Shown piece after piece: positions 25,989-34,374 of a stretch of DNA of 50,027 nucleotides. Every line of letters starts with the position of its first letter. The first letter of the stretch is position 1. Under the pieces are notes generated by a model. That model saw only the letters and a program-made list of their open reading frames with translations. It did not search any database and was not told where the DNA came from. The position numbers and the translations under genes were made by a program. The DNA comes from Candidatus Methanogaster sp. (GTDB lineage Archaea; Halobacteriota; Methanosarcinia; Methanosarcinales; Methanogasteraceae), in assembly GCA_003194445.1 (NCBI GenBank), contig PQXF01000022.1, forward strand, positions 1 through 50,027. The letters are read 5' to 3'.

Positions 25989-28194
25989 GATGATACCGGG
26001 CAAACTGAAATGGTATGCCATACTCACACTTGCACTGTGGCTCGCGTTCTCTGGCGTGGCGGCTGCCGAGCAACTCTACGTCAACGAAAGCGGCTGGTGG
26101 CGGGAGGCGTGCGCGTTCAATGCAAGCGATGCGCCGATACAGGCGGCGGTCGATAACGCCACCGCGGGCGACTCGGTCATTGTGTGGAACGGGAGTTACA
26201 CCGAGACTGTGGTTGTGGACACGGCGCATCTCACGCTGGAGGGTGAGGGTGCGGAGGTGGTGAGTGTGAGCGCGAAAAGGGGATGGGATAAGGTTTTTGA
26301 GGTGACTGCGGGTTACGTGAGCATTTCGGGGTTCAAGGTGACCGGAGACACGGGTTTTTATCTACACAATGCCGATCACTGTGGCATCTCTAACAATAAC
26401 GCCTCGAACAACCGGTGGGGCATCTACGCGCATTCTTCGAACGACAACATGTTTGTAAATAACCTTGTGAACTCGAACAGCTACAAAGGCATCTACTTGG
26501 GTTATTCGGGCAATAATACGCTGATCGATAACACAATGTCTGGAAACTTATACAACTTTGGGGTTGGTGGTTCCACTCTTTTTCACCACACTCATAACAT
26601 AGACACGAGCAACACTGTAGATGGAAAGCCAATCTATTACTGGGTCGATAAGAGGGATATGGAGGTTCCGTATGATGCTGGCTTTGTTGGAGTCGTGAAC
26701 TCCACGAACATTACGGTCAGGGATTTGACACTGACGAATAGCAGACAAGGTGTGCTATTTACATACACTGAAAATTCGAGGATAATAAACGTTAACACAT
26801 CAAACAACGTCTGCGGAATCTGGTTGCGGTCTTCGAGTAACAACACGATGCAGGATAACATAATAAACTCGAGCGACCACTGCGGCATCTGTCTGATCTC
26901 TTCGAATGATAATACGCTGGCAAACAACACCGCAAACTCGAGCAGCAGCCGTGGCATACTACTAATATCTTCGAGCAGCAACATGCTGACGAATAACACC
27001 GCCTCGAACAACGATTGCGGCATCTACTTGGAATCTTCGAACGGCAACACGCTGCATAATAACACCGTGAACTTGAACAGCTACAAAGGCATCTGTATAG
27101 AGTCTTCGAGCAACAACAAGCTCATGAGCAACACTGCGAACTCGAACGACGGACATGGCATCTACATGCTTTTTTCGAGCAATCATAACCAACTTGTAAA
27201 TAACACCGCCTCGGAAAACAGGTATGGTATCTATCTGGGTCATTCGAGCAGCAACATGCTGCAGAATAACACAATGTCTGGAAACTCATATAATTTCGGA
27301 GTTGATGGCTACGATCTCTCTGACCACATCCAGAACATAGATACGAGCAATACCGTGGATGGAAAGCCGATATATTACTGGATCGATAAGAAGGATATGG
27401 CGGTTCCAGACAATGCAGGCTTTGTTGGGGTTGTGAACTCCACAAACATCACGGTAAGGGACCTAATATTGACGAAAAACCGTGATGGGGTGTTGTTTGT
27501 ATACACTGATAATTCGAAGATAGAAAATGTCACCGCTAATTTGAACAGCTATGGCATCGATATGTATTATTCGAGTGGTAACACACTCATGGACAATACA
27601 GCAAGCTCGAACAATTTCCACGGCATCTACCTGAAGTTTTTGAACGACAATAATACACTCACAAACAGCATTGCAAACTCGAACGGTAAATGTGGCATCT
27701 ATCTGTATGCTTCGAGCGGTAACAACATTACCTGCAACTGGGTGCAGAACAACACAGAGCAAGGCTTTGATCTACGAAACACAGGCAATAACATCAGTTA
27801 CAACAACATCATCGAGAACGGCAACTACAACACAGAGACCTGTGGATGGGAATGGCAACTTTATAATGTGCAATCCAACTCCATTGAAATAAAGCACAAC
27901 TACTGGGGCGCCGGAATGAACAACAGCACGATCGATGCAAGCATCTACGATGACGATGAATCGTCGTACTTGGGTGAAGTCGAGTTCTACCCATTCGAGA
28001 CCGAGCCAGTCCCATGCGCCCCGACCCCGGAGGTGCCGCATACATTCACCACCACAGACGCCGTGATCGCGCTCCAGATTGCATCCGGCAGCCGCCCGCT
28101 CGACATGCGCTGGGACGTGAGCCGTGATGACCGCGTCACCTCGCTCGATGCGCTCATGACCCTCCAAGCAGCGGCTCACGCGATAGACCTGTAG
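25987..28194 (+). CDS. Secreted parallel beta-helix (NosD-like) protein with dockerin-like tail
   Basis: From ATG 25987 or 25990 a signal peptide is visible (GKLKWYAILTLALWLAFSGVAAA). An AIQAAVDNATAGDSVIVWNGSYTE-like start of a right-handed beta helix follows, then many turns of the type SSSNNxLxxNTxxSNxxxGIYL. A 246-residue block is duplicated: SGN-YNFGV...NTVDGKPIYYW...GFVGVVNSTNITVRDL occurs at 26533 and again at 27271. The end (TTDAVIALQIASGSRPLDMRWDVSRDDRVTSLDALMTLQAA) is a dockerin-like two-helix calcium-binding module. It is likely a surface or matrix protein acting on or binding polysaccharide. The longer frame from 25951 is possible, but the signal peptide fits 25987 better. Confidence 0.85.
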   Translation: MMIPGKLKWYAILTLALWLAFSGVAAAEQLYVNESGWWREACAFNASDAPIQAAVDNATAGDSVIVWNGSYTETVVVDTAHLTLEGEGAEVVSVSAKRGWDKVFEVTAGYVSISGFKVTGDTGFYLHNADHCGISNNNASNNRWGIYAHSSNDNMFVNNLVNSNSYKGIYLGYSGNNTLIDNTMSGNLYNFGVGGSTLFHHTHNIDTSNTVDGKPIYYWVDKRDMEVPYDAGFVGVVNSTNITVRDLTLTNSRQGVLFTYTENSRIINVNTSNNVCGIWLRSSSNNTMQDNIINSSDHCGICLISSNDNTLANNTANSSSSRGILLISSSSNMLTNNTASNNDCGIYLESSNGNTLHNNTVNLNSYKGICIESSSNNKLMSNTANSNDGHGIYMLFSSNHNQLVNNTASENRYGIYLGHSSSNMLQNNTMSGNSYNFGVDGYDLSDHIQNIDTSNTVDGKPIYYWIDKKDMAVPDNAGFVGVVNSTNITVRDLILTKNRDGVLFVYTDNSKIENVTANLNSYGIDMYYSSGNTLMDNTASSNNFHGIYLKFLNDNNTLTNSIANSNGKCGIYLYASSGNNITCNWVQNNTEQGFDLRNTGNNISYNNIIENGNYNTETCGWEWQLYNVQSNSIEIKHNYWGAGMNNSTIDASIYDDDESSYLGEVEFYPFETEPVPCAPTPEVPHTFTTTDAVIALQIASGSRPLDMRWDVSRDDRVTSLDALMTLQAAAHAIDL

Positions 28195-28282
28195 CCTAAG
28201 TCTCAGGGACTGTCACACAAAACCCGCTGCCCTGCACTCTTTTTCGGCTGATCGCGCACCAGAGCATCACCAGCAACCATCT

Positions 28283-28787
28283 CTACGAGTCAGACAACCC
28301 GCAATCAAAGTATCTCATGGCATACCGATATATCGGCCTTCCCAGCCAATCTCTCTTCCGAGCGATCTCACCGAGTTTGGCAAGTGCCTCACTCTTCCCG
28401 ATTATTCCTCTCATGACCAGTACTTTGAGAATGATCGGTGAAAGAAGTACTGCATCACCGATCTGTTTTTCTATCTCTCCGAGAGCCCTGAAATCATCGG
28501 TCAACAGATAGTCACACCCGCCACCATCGATGATCTCAAGGCAGGATGCTTCTCCGGAATCGATTCTACTCGTCATGAATCTCTGATAATCGGACGCATT
28601 CAAAACCCTCACCGAGTCAATATTTTCCAAAACCTCGGGTTGCAGCCCTACCATGGGTGTCGTCAAAGGTACTCATGGCATCAAGTTCACCGACAACGAT
28701 ATCGGTCACAACCACGTCAAACTCGCTTAAAACCAGTGACAGCAGAGATGCCGATGCCAGCGAAACAAGAGCGGATGTATCAGCCAC
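28283..28787 (-). pseudogene. PIN-domain toxin with a frameshift
   Basis: Read on the minus strand from GTG 28787: VADTSALVSLASASLLSLVL...VVTDIVVGELDAMSTFDDTHG, the N-terminal half of a PIN nuclease with its first aspartate and the glutamate. The second half (VLENIDSVRVLNASDY..SRIDSGEASCLEI..YLLTDDFRAL) is in another frame. Removing one base from GGG at 28637-28639 joins them as ..AATEVLENID.. . All four acidic residues are then present. The start overlaps the antitoxin stop. Either a real inactivation or a base-calling error in a homopolymer. Confidence 0.8.
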
Positions 28788-29088
28788 GAGCGATATCTTC
28801 CGCAATTCTATCGCTCCTTTCAAGTAGCCTCTTACTAACTTTTGTCGACTCTGCGTTCTGCCGCCCGATTATTACCACAAGTTCGTTGTACGTCAGTTTA
28901 TCGTCCAGGTACGACTCCACAGCTTTCTCCTTGAGCTGCATAGTGGTTTCAACTCTTCCGAGATATTCAGAAAGCGCACTCTTTATTACGTTAGTACGAT
29001 TCTTATATTCGAGTTTGGCAAGAATATCAGTCTTTTTGACCAATTCATCGGGAAGTCGAAGGTCGATCCTCGTAAGTCTGGTCATCAC
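28780..29088 (-). CDS. Ribbon-helix-helix antitoxin
   Basis: The 102-residue protein begins TRIDLRLPDELVKKTDILAKLEYKNRTNVIKSALSEYLGRV, a clear ribbon-helix-helix DNA-binding fold. A charged helical tail follows, as in VapB/CopG antitoxins. The downstream PIN gene overlaps its stop, so it is the antitoxin of that pair. Two adjacent ATG codons (29088, 29085) are possible starts. Confidence 0.85.
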   Translation of the reverse strand: MMTRLTRIDLRLPDELVKKTDILAKLEYKNRTNVIKSALSEYLGRVETTMQLKEKAVESYLDDKLTYNELVVIIGRQNAESTKVSKRLLERSDRIAEDIARG

Positions 29089-29124
29089 CTGTACATTGCA
29101 CGTACTCGGTATAAACTCTTCCGT

Positions 29125-29274
29125 GATGGGGTGCGCAACGCTTCCGCATTCCAGATCGCAGCCGGCAGACGCCCGTCCGACCCACGCTGGGATGTTAGCG
29201 GCGACAAGCGCGTCACATCGCTCGACGCTCTGATGATCCTGCAGGCGGCAGCTGGGAAGGTAGATTTATCATAA
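29125..29274 (+). pseudogene. Orphan dockerin-like gene 3' end
   Basis: The frame reads ASAFQIAAGRRPSDPRWDVS, then GDKRVTSLDALMILQAAAGKVDLS and a stop, closely matching the tail of the beta-helix protein ending at 28194. No start codon or surface domain precedes it; the RHH antitoxin gene lies upstream on the other strand. It is the remnant of a second dockerin-tailed gene. Confidence 0.8.
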
Positions 29275-29352
29275 CTCCTGCCAATAAAATGAAGCATCAT
29301 TTGTAGATGCAGAGAATGTTTGTATAATAACAGCAAGGGAGGTATGACAAGA

Positions 29353-29664
29353 ATGGAGACAATGCACAAGATTCAAACACTTGGAGACTTAATAAATCTC
29401 GACACAGAAGACTGGTTAATTGATAAAACGCTCAGTAAACTCATACAATATAAAACAAATAAGATGGAGCGTGAATTACAAAAATTAGAAGATTCTATGA
29501 AGAAATTTGAATCGAAATACAAGATGAATCCGAAAACGTTCTGTAAAAAGTTTGAAGAAGGTGAATTAGGGGATGATATGGACTTTTTTGAGTGGTATGC
29601 TCTCTATGATATGCACAAGCGGATCCTGCAGAGACTGGATATCGCAAAAAGAGGGATATGTTGA
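29353..29664 (+). CDS. Antitoxin-like partner of TumE
   Basis: I choose ATG 29353 behind GGGAGG at 29337-29342. The 103-residue product has a leucine/lysine-rich helical middle (IDKTLSKLIQYKTNKMERELQKLEDSMKKFESKY) and the end FCKKFEEGELGDDMDFFEWYALYDMHKRIL, a pattern I associate with small proteins encoded just before DUF6516 toxins. No DNA-binding domain is evident. It overlaps the next gene by seven bases, as toxin-antitoxin pairs do. Confidence 0.65.
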   Translation: METMHKIQTLGDLINLDTEDWLIDKTLSKLIQYKTNKMERELQKLEDSMKKFESKYKMNPKTFCKKFEEGELGDDMDFFEWYALYDMHKRILQRLDIAKRGIC

Positions 29665-30032
29665 GCATACGCAGATATTTCGATGAGTTACAACTATATC
29701 TTGTGATCAATCCCATTGTAAAATCGGTTGAGGTTGTAAGCGAGGAAATTGGGGGACAAGAAGGGTATTTAAGAGTTATAATTGGATTACCCGATGATAG
29801 CGTGATACACTGCTTTGAGTATGTGCTATTTGATGGATCGATCGGAATTTCAAAATACAGTTTTCATTGGCAGGACGTGACAGGGAATTTAATTTGCAGG
29901 TGGGACAATGATCCACATCACCCCGAACTGGATAATTTTCCCTATCATGCCCATACAAAAGATAAAGTGAGTGCGTCAAGTGAGATGGATATTAGAAAAG
30001 TTCTGAGCGAAGCGAAGGCTGTTCTTGAGTAG
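29658..30032 (+). CDS. TumE-like toxin (DUF6516)
   Basis: At 124 residues, it has the features of the TumE/DUF6516 family: GYLRVIIGLPDDSVIHCFEYVLFDGSIGISKYSFHWQD and LICRWDNDPHHPELDNFPYHAH, where the RxDNxPHHPEL-x-FPxHxH motif is the hallmark. The family is described as toxins of toxin-antitoxin loci. The frame is intact, unlike the other toxins in this window. It is translationally coupled to the preceding gene and flanked on both sides by dockerin-like remnants. Confidence 0.82.
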   Translation: MLSIRRYFDELQLYLVINPIVKSVEVVSEEIGGQEGYLRVIIGLPDDSVIHCFEYVLFDGSIGISKYSFHWQDVTGNLICRWDNDPHHPELDNFPYHAHTKDKVSASSEMDIRKVLSEAKAVLE

Positions 30033-30063
30033 CGAACAAGTAGGTAGAAAAATACACAAGAAT

Positions 30064-30207
30064 CGCGCGGACGAGGGAGCGATACGGATGGGTCGCGACC
30101 GTAACGTCGCATCTCTCGACATCCCCATGATCCTGCAGGCGGCGGCAGGCAGCACCGTAAGATTCGAGGGTCGGTTCGGGCACCCCGCTTCTATTGATTG
30201 TGAGTGA
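30064..30207 (+). pseudogene. Second orphan dockerin-like 3' end
   Basis: ADEGAIRMGRDRNVASLDIPMILQAAAGS resembles the dockerin tail D-x-D-x-R-VTSLDALMILQAAA, more decayed than the copy at 29125. A further 15 residues of unrelated sequence follow before the stop. There is no gene body upstream; TumE ends 30 bases before. Confidence 0.65.
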
Positions 30208-30259
30208 ACCATGTAATGCATCAGGGGTTAGCCAAGAGCGCAAACGAGAAAGACACGTC

Positions 30260-30280
30260 CAGGGGTTGACATCCCCCCTG
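30260..30280 (+). terminator. Short GC hairpin upstream of the flavoprotein gene
   Basis: CAGGGG (30260-30265) pairs with CCCCTG (30275-30280), loop nine bases. It closes the toxin-antitoxin region; a TATA-like TCTATTAAG follows at about 30291-30299 for the next gene. Confidence 0.35.
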
Positions 30281-30330
30281 AAATCGCAAATCTATTAAGT
30301 TACACCACCTGAATAGATGCAGGTGATACA

Positions 30331-30894
30331 ATGAACATTATAGGAATATCAGGAAGCCCGACAAGGGATGGAAACAACGAAAAGATGATCGAGATGGCGC
30401 TTGCCGTGGCAGAGGATAGGGGTTTTGAAGTAGACCGTATCTTCCTCTCGGAGCGTGCCGTTTCCCCGTGCACGGCATGTGGCGGCTGCACGAAGAAGAA
30501 GGCGTGTACGATCGAGGATGGCATGGCAGATATATACCCGCTACTCGAAGATGCCGACGGGATCATTGTCGCAACGCCCGTCTACTTCGGATGCATGACC
30601 GCCCAGCTAAAAGCGCTCTTCGACAGAACTCTCATGCTCCGGAGGCAGGGATTTCTGCTGTCAGGCAAGGTCGGTGGTGCGATCGCTGTCGGCGGCTCTC
30701 GCAATGGTGGACAGGAGAAGACTGTGCAGGCGATTCACGACTGGATGCATATACACGGGATGATCGTGGTCGGCGACAACAGTCATTTCGGAGGGATCGT
30801 GCAGGTGCCGGCAGAGTCCGACGAGGTCGGGATGCAGACCGTTACGGATACGATCAGTAAGATCTGTGATGTGCTCGAGATGATCAAAGGATGA
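30331..30894 (+). CDS. Iron-sulfur flavoprotein / NADPH-dependent FMN reductase family
   Basis: The 187-residue protein opens MNIIGISGSPTRDGNNEKMIEMAL (flavodoxin-like FMN phosphate loop). CTACGGCTKKKAC at about 47-59 is the compact cysteine motif of iron-sulfur flavoproteins, which bind a 4Fe-4S cluster and pass electrons in methanogen relatives. ATPVYFGCMTAQLKALFDRT is the second FMN-binding region. Its stop overlaps the AhbD-like gene by ATGA, hinting that it could supply electrons to that radical SAM enzyme (inference). Confidence 0.92.
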   Translation: MNIIGISGSPTRDGNNEKMIEMALAVAEDRGFEVDRIFLSERAVSPCTACGGCTKKKACTIEDGMADIYPLLEDADGIIVATPVYFGCMTAQLKALFDRTLMLRRQGFLLSGKVGGAIAVGGSRNGGQEKTVQAIHDWMHIHGMIVVGDNSHFGGIVQVPAESDEVGMQTVTDTISKICDVLEMIKG

Positions 30895-32006
30895 TGACCG
30901 CAGAGACGAATACGAGGGAGCCAAAAGGGATAAAGCCGCGATTGATTGCATGGGAGATCACTGGTGCGTGCAATCTCAAGTGCAAGCACTGCCGCGGATC
31001 ATCCACTGAGAAGCCGGACCCTGATGAGTTATCCACAGACGAGGCGTTTCACCTGATCGATGAGATCGTGGATTTTGCAAAGCCAATACTAATCTTAAGC
31101 GGGGGAGAGCCGCTTATGCGCAAGGATGTCTGCGAGATTGCGCAGTACGGTACCGATAAAGGGCTTCGGGTGGTGCTCGCAACCAATGGCACAGCCATGA
31201 CCGCAGATGTTGCGCACCGGCTCAAAGGTTCCGGGATCGCAAGGATCAGCGTAAGCATCGATGGTGCTGATGCGGAGACACACGATGCGTTTCGAGGGAT
31301 GCCGGGCGCGTTTGATGGCGCGATACGCGGAACATCAGAGATTCGCGCCGCCGGCATCAGTCTGCAGATTAATACCACGATATCAAAGAAAAACATCGAC
31401 CAGATCCCAAAGATCCTCGATCTCAGCATCGGTCTCGGCGCAGATGCGCTGCACATCTTCATGCTCGTCCCGACAGGGCGCGGCAGGGAGGAGGACGAGA
31501 TACCTCCCGACGAATACGAGCGGATCTTGAACTGGTTCTATGATCAGCGGAACAGAGCCGGAATCCAGTTAAAGGCGACATGTGCGCCCCACTATTTCAG
31601 GATCATGCGCCAGCGTGCAAAGGAGGAAGGGACCACGGTCAGTGTTGCGACGCATGGTTTTGAGGCGATGACGAAAGGTTGTCTTGCAGGCACCGGGTTC
31701 TGCTTCATCTCGCGAAACGGCGGGGTCTATCCATGCGGGTACCTGCCGGTTCTTGCAGGAAACATCAGGGAGGCAGGTTTTAAGGAGGTATGGGATCATG
31801 CGAAGGTATTTGAGGATCTGCGTGACGAGAGCAGATTGAAGGGGAAATGCGGCATCTGCGGGTACAAACGGGTCTGCGGTGGCTGCCGTGCTCGTGCGTA
31901 TGCAGCAACAGGCGACTATCTCGCGGAAGAGCCATACTGCACCTACAATCCGCGGCAGGTGCGGACGGCGGCGCAGGGTGACGAGGGGGCGGAAGATGAT
32001 GTTTGA
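30891..32006 (+). CDS. ahbD: Radical SAM/SPASM protein, AhbD-like heme synthase
   Basis: CNLKCKHC (residues about 27-34) is the radical SAM cluster motif. GCLAGTGFCFISRNGGVYPCGYLPV and CGICGYKRVCGGCRARAYAATGDYLAEEPYC form the SPASM-type cluster region. The start RLIAWEITGACNL and the end CGGCRARAYA-TGDYL match what I recall of AhbD, which makes heme from iron-coproporphyrin in the siroheme-dependent pathway. AhbC and NirJ are relatives and cannot be fully excluded. It overlaps the flavoprotein gene upstream and hisA downstream. Confidence 0.82.
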   Translation: MMTAETNTREPKGIKPRLIAWEITGACNLKCKHCRGSSTEKPDPDELSTDEAFHLIDEIVDFAKPILILSGGEPLMRKDVCEIAQYGTDKGLRVVLATNGTAMTADVAHRLKGSGIARISVSIDGADAETHDAFRGMPGAFDGAIRGTSEIRAAGISLQINTTISKKNIDQIPKILDLSIGLGADALHIFMLVPTGRGREEDEIPPDEYERILNWFYDQRNRAGIQLKATCAPHYFRIMRQRAKEEGTTVSVATHGFEAMTKGCLAGTGFCFISRNGGVYPCGYLPVLAGNIREAGFKEVWDHAKVFEDLRDESRLKGKCGICGYKRVCGGCRARAYAATGDYLAEEPYCTYNPRQVRTAAQGDEGAEDDV

Positions 32007-32724
32007 AATACCGTTTGAAGCAATTCCAGCCGTTGATCTCAAGGGCGGCAGGTGTGTGCAACTGGTGCAGGGAAAGCCGGGTACCGAACTGGTCTCGCTC
32101 CCTGATCCGGTATCGATTGCCGGCGAATGGGCGAGCCAGGGCGCAAAAACCCTGCATCTGATCGATCTCGATGGCGCCATTCACGGAAAGAGGGTAAACG
32201 CCCCAATCGTTCGCGATATCTGCCAGCAGTGTGATGTGCCGGTCCAGATCGGCGGCGGCATCAGATCGATTGAGGATGCCCGGGATCTGCTCGGAATCGG
32301 GGTGGATCGCGTGATCGTGAGCACCGCTGCGCTTAAGAATCCTCGGTTTGTCAGGCAACTCGCAGATGAGTTCGGAAGCGAGCACATCATGGTTGCGCTC
32401 GATTCAGCAGGGGGCGAGGTCATAATCGAGGGATGGACTCTGAAATCGGGACTAAAGCCTGTCGATATCGGGATGAAATTCGAGGAACTCGGAGCAGGGA
32501 GTATATTATTCACGAATGTCGATACGGAAGGGTTGCTTGGCGGGATCGATATCACGCCGACCGCGGAACTGGTGCAATCGGTCAGCATTCCTGTGATCGC
32601 ATCAGGCGGCATCACCACGCTCACTGACATCGCTGCTGTCAGGGATGCGGGCGCGAAAGGCGCGGTCATCGGAAGCGCGCTCTATCTCGGGCGGTTCACG
32701 CTCGCAGAGGCGATGCAGGTGTAA
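31996..32724 (+). CDS. hisA: ProFAR isomerase of histidine biosynthesis
   Basis: FEAIPAVDLKGGRCVQLVQGKPG, LHLIDLDGAIHG, VQIGGGIRSIEDA, IMVALDS and VIASGGITTLTDIAAVRDAGAKGAVIGSALY are the HisA barrel motifs, including both catalytic aspartates and phosphate-binding loops. The start is ATG 31996 or 31999, overlapping the ahbD-like stop at 32006; the open frame from 31879 is internal to the upstream gene. No other his genes are present. Confidence 0.96.
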   Translation: MMFEIPFEAIPAVDLKGGRCVQLVQGKPGTELVSLPDPVSIAGEWASQGAKTLHLIDLDGAIHGKRVNAPIVRDICQQCDVPVQIGGGIRSIEDARDLLGIGVDRVIVSTAALKNPRFVRQLADEFGSEHIMVALDSAGGEVIIEGWTLKSGLKPVDIGMKFEELGAGSILFTNVDTEGLLGGIDITPTAELVQSVSIPVIASGGITTLTDIAAVRDAGAKGAVIGSALYLGRFTLAEAMQV

Positions 32725-32812
32725 CCCGAGTTGCCCGGGCACTCCCGACACCCGGATCGCAGCCCCACCGTTTCGATATATTTATCTGGTTTGTGTCATA
32801 TACTATTTCCCA

Positions 32813-33598
32813 ATGCCGAAGAGAGTTATGATCGTAGATGATGCGGAATATATGCGGGAGATGATCGGAGACATTATAGAGAATTATGATGCACTTTCCG
32901 GGTATGAACTGGCGGGAGTTGCCGCCGATGGCGAGGAAGCGGTCGTAAAGTACCGCGAACTGGTGGATGCGGGGCTGCGGCCCGATGTCGTGACTATGGA
33001 CATCGTGATGTCGAAGATGGATGGAATCACTGTGATCAAGGAGATCAGAAAGCAGGACCCTGATGCACGAATCCTCGCAATCTCCGCGCTCGATTCGCCG
33101 GATACCATCAACCGGGCTATGAAAGCCGGAGCAACCGATTATATCACCAAGCCGTTTTCTCTGACCGATCTGATGGATAAGATCCAGCATGTCGCAACGA
33201 CTGCGGATGAGGCAGGGGATGTGGAAGATGAATGTTTGCCTGCCCGCGAGAATGTGATTGCCGGAACAGTCGTCTCCAGCGACGGTGGCTATGCAGTTAT
33301 AACGGTGCAAAATGCCGCAATCGAGGCGATGTCGGATTATGCGGTCGATGACCGGGTAAAAGTCCACATAAACCCTTGGGACATCGAGTTGCGTACCGAG
33401 CCGGATAACATGAGAAACCGACTGGAAGGGACGGTTCTGGAGATTATCCCCTCGATTCCGGTTTCGCAGGTAAAACTGGACTGCGGATTTAACCTCTCTG
33501 TGGACGTGCCCTCAAAGACACTTTCGGAGTTGCATATCGCGGTCGGTGACCGGACTTACGCCACCTTCGGCGTGCTCTCTACCCAGATCACACGGTGA
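32813..33598 (+). CDS. CheY-like receiver fused to TOBE/Mop-like domains
   Basis: Residues 1-125 are a receiver domain: VMIVDDAEYMRE acidic pair, phospho-acceptor Asp63 in VVTMDIVMSKMDG, AISALDS and ITKPFSLTDL with the conserved lysine. After a short acidic linker, residues about 145-261 (NVIAGTVVSSDGGYAVITV..VDDRVKVHINPWDIEL, then NRLEGTVLEIIPSIPVSQVKLDCGFNLSVDVPS) form two beta modules like the TOBE/Mop oxyanion-binding domains of molybdate and tungstate systems. The fusion is unusual. ATG 32813 starts the receiver exactly; the longer frame from 32645 lies in hisA. No histidine kinase or transporter is adjacent. Confidence 0.85.
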   Translation: MPKRVMIVDDAEYMREMIGDIIENYDALSGYELAGVAADGEEAVVKYRELVDAGLRPDVVTMDIVMSKMDGITVIKEIRKQDPDARILAISALDSPDTINRAMKAGATDYITKPFSLTDLMDKIQHVATTADEAGDVEDECLPARENVIAGTVVSSDGGYAVITVQNAAIEAMSDYAVDDRVKVHINPWDIELRTEPDNMRNRLEGTVLEIIPSIPVSQVKLDCGFNLSVDVPSKTLSELHIAVGDRTYATFGVLSTQITR

Positions 33599-34247
33599 CC
33601 TCTCCAATCCTGATCCGCGCAACCGCCGCCAGAACCGCCTTCTTGTGAATCTCTGCTGATCTATGAATCCCACCGCGAGTTCCGCGCACGGCGCGACACG
33701 GGTACTGCTGCACAAGAAGTCCTGCCTTCGAAGGCGCATCAGCAACCGGAGTGCCCACGAGCTGCGACGCCACCCACCAGCTTGCACCGCAGGGCGAACC
33801 CCTGATGACCCGGACGTCTGATACAACCCCATCAACAACAGATATCCAGAACTCAGGTCTTCCGAGAACCTTTGTGAATTCATCGATGACCCGATCTCCG
33901 CATGGGACGAGCGCGCAACAGATCTCGTCTGCATGGATATGTATCCGGTACCGGTCCCTGATCTTTTCGAGTTCGGATGTGTCGTTCCCTGAGACGATGA
34001 TCGCACCGGCGCCCGATTCTGCTGCGCATGCTGCGAATGCTGGTGTGAGATCAGGGTGGAGTGCAAAGATAATCACCAGATCAGACGTCAGATCAACATC
34101 TTTCGTATACGGTTCGGTATCCTCTATGAAACCGGGAAGATCCTTGGGGATTGGAACTTCTATTGCCTCAAAGTCCGTCCGCTCCCCAATCGTCCGGATT
34201 GCACGCTCTCCATACTTTCCTCGCGAGACCACTGTGACCGAGATCAT
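33588..34247 (-). CDS. DUF166-family protein
   Basis: The 219-residue protein has features I associate with archaeal DUF166: an N-terminal VVSRGKYGERAIRTI, IIFALHPDLTPAFA, VIRGSPCGASWWVASQLVG and GLLVQQYPCRA. The two cysteine motifs (CGA and PCRA) and C-C pairs could bind metal. The function is unknown; older annotations call it thymidylate-synthase-related without good support. It converges on the receiver-TOBE gene with an 11-base 3' overlap. Confidence 0.75.
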   Translation of the reverse strand: MISVTVVSRGKYGERAIRTIGERTDFEAIEVPIPKDLPGFIEDTEPYTKDVDLTSDLVIIFALHPDLTPAFAACAAESGAGAIIVSGNDTSELEKIRDRYRIHIHADEICCALVPCGDRVIDEFTKVLGRPEFWISVVDGVVSDVRVIRGSPCGASWWVASQLVGTPVADAPSKAGLLVQQYPCRAVRGTRGGIHRSAEIHKKAVLAAVARIRIGEVTV

Positions 34248-34374
34248 CGTTTTGTGATCGGTCCGGGTGGCTATTAACTTGACCTCGCCACTCGGTTCGG
34301 GTGGATGGTGGTATCACATAAGACCGACGATCCCTCCGATACGTTTACATCAGCAAAGACGCTTACTTTACAAC

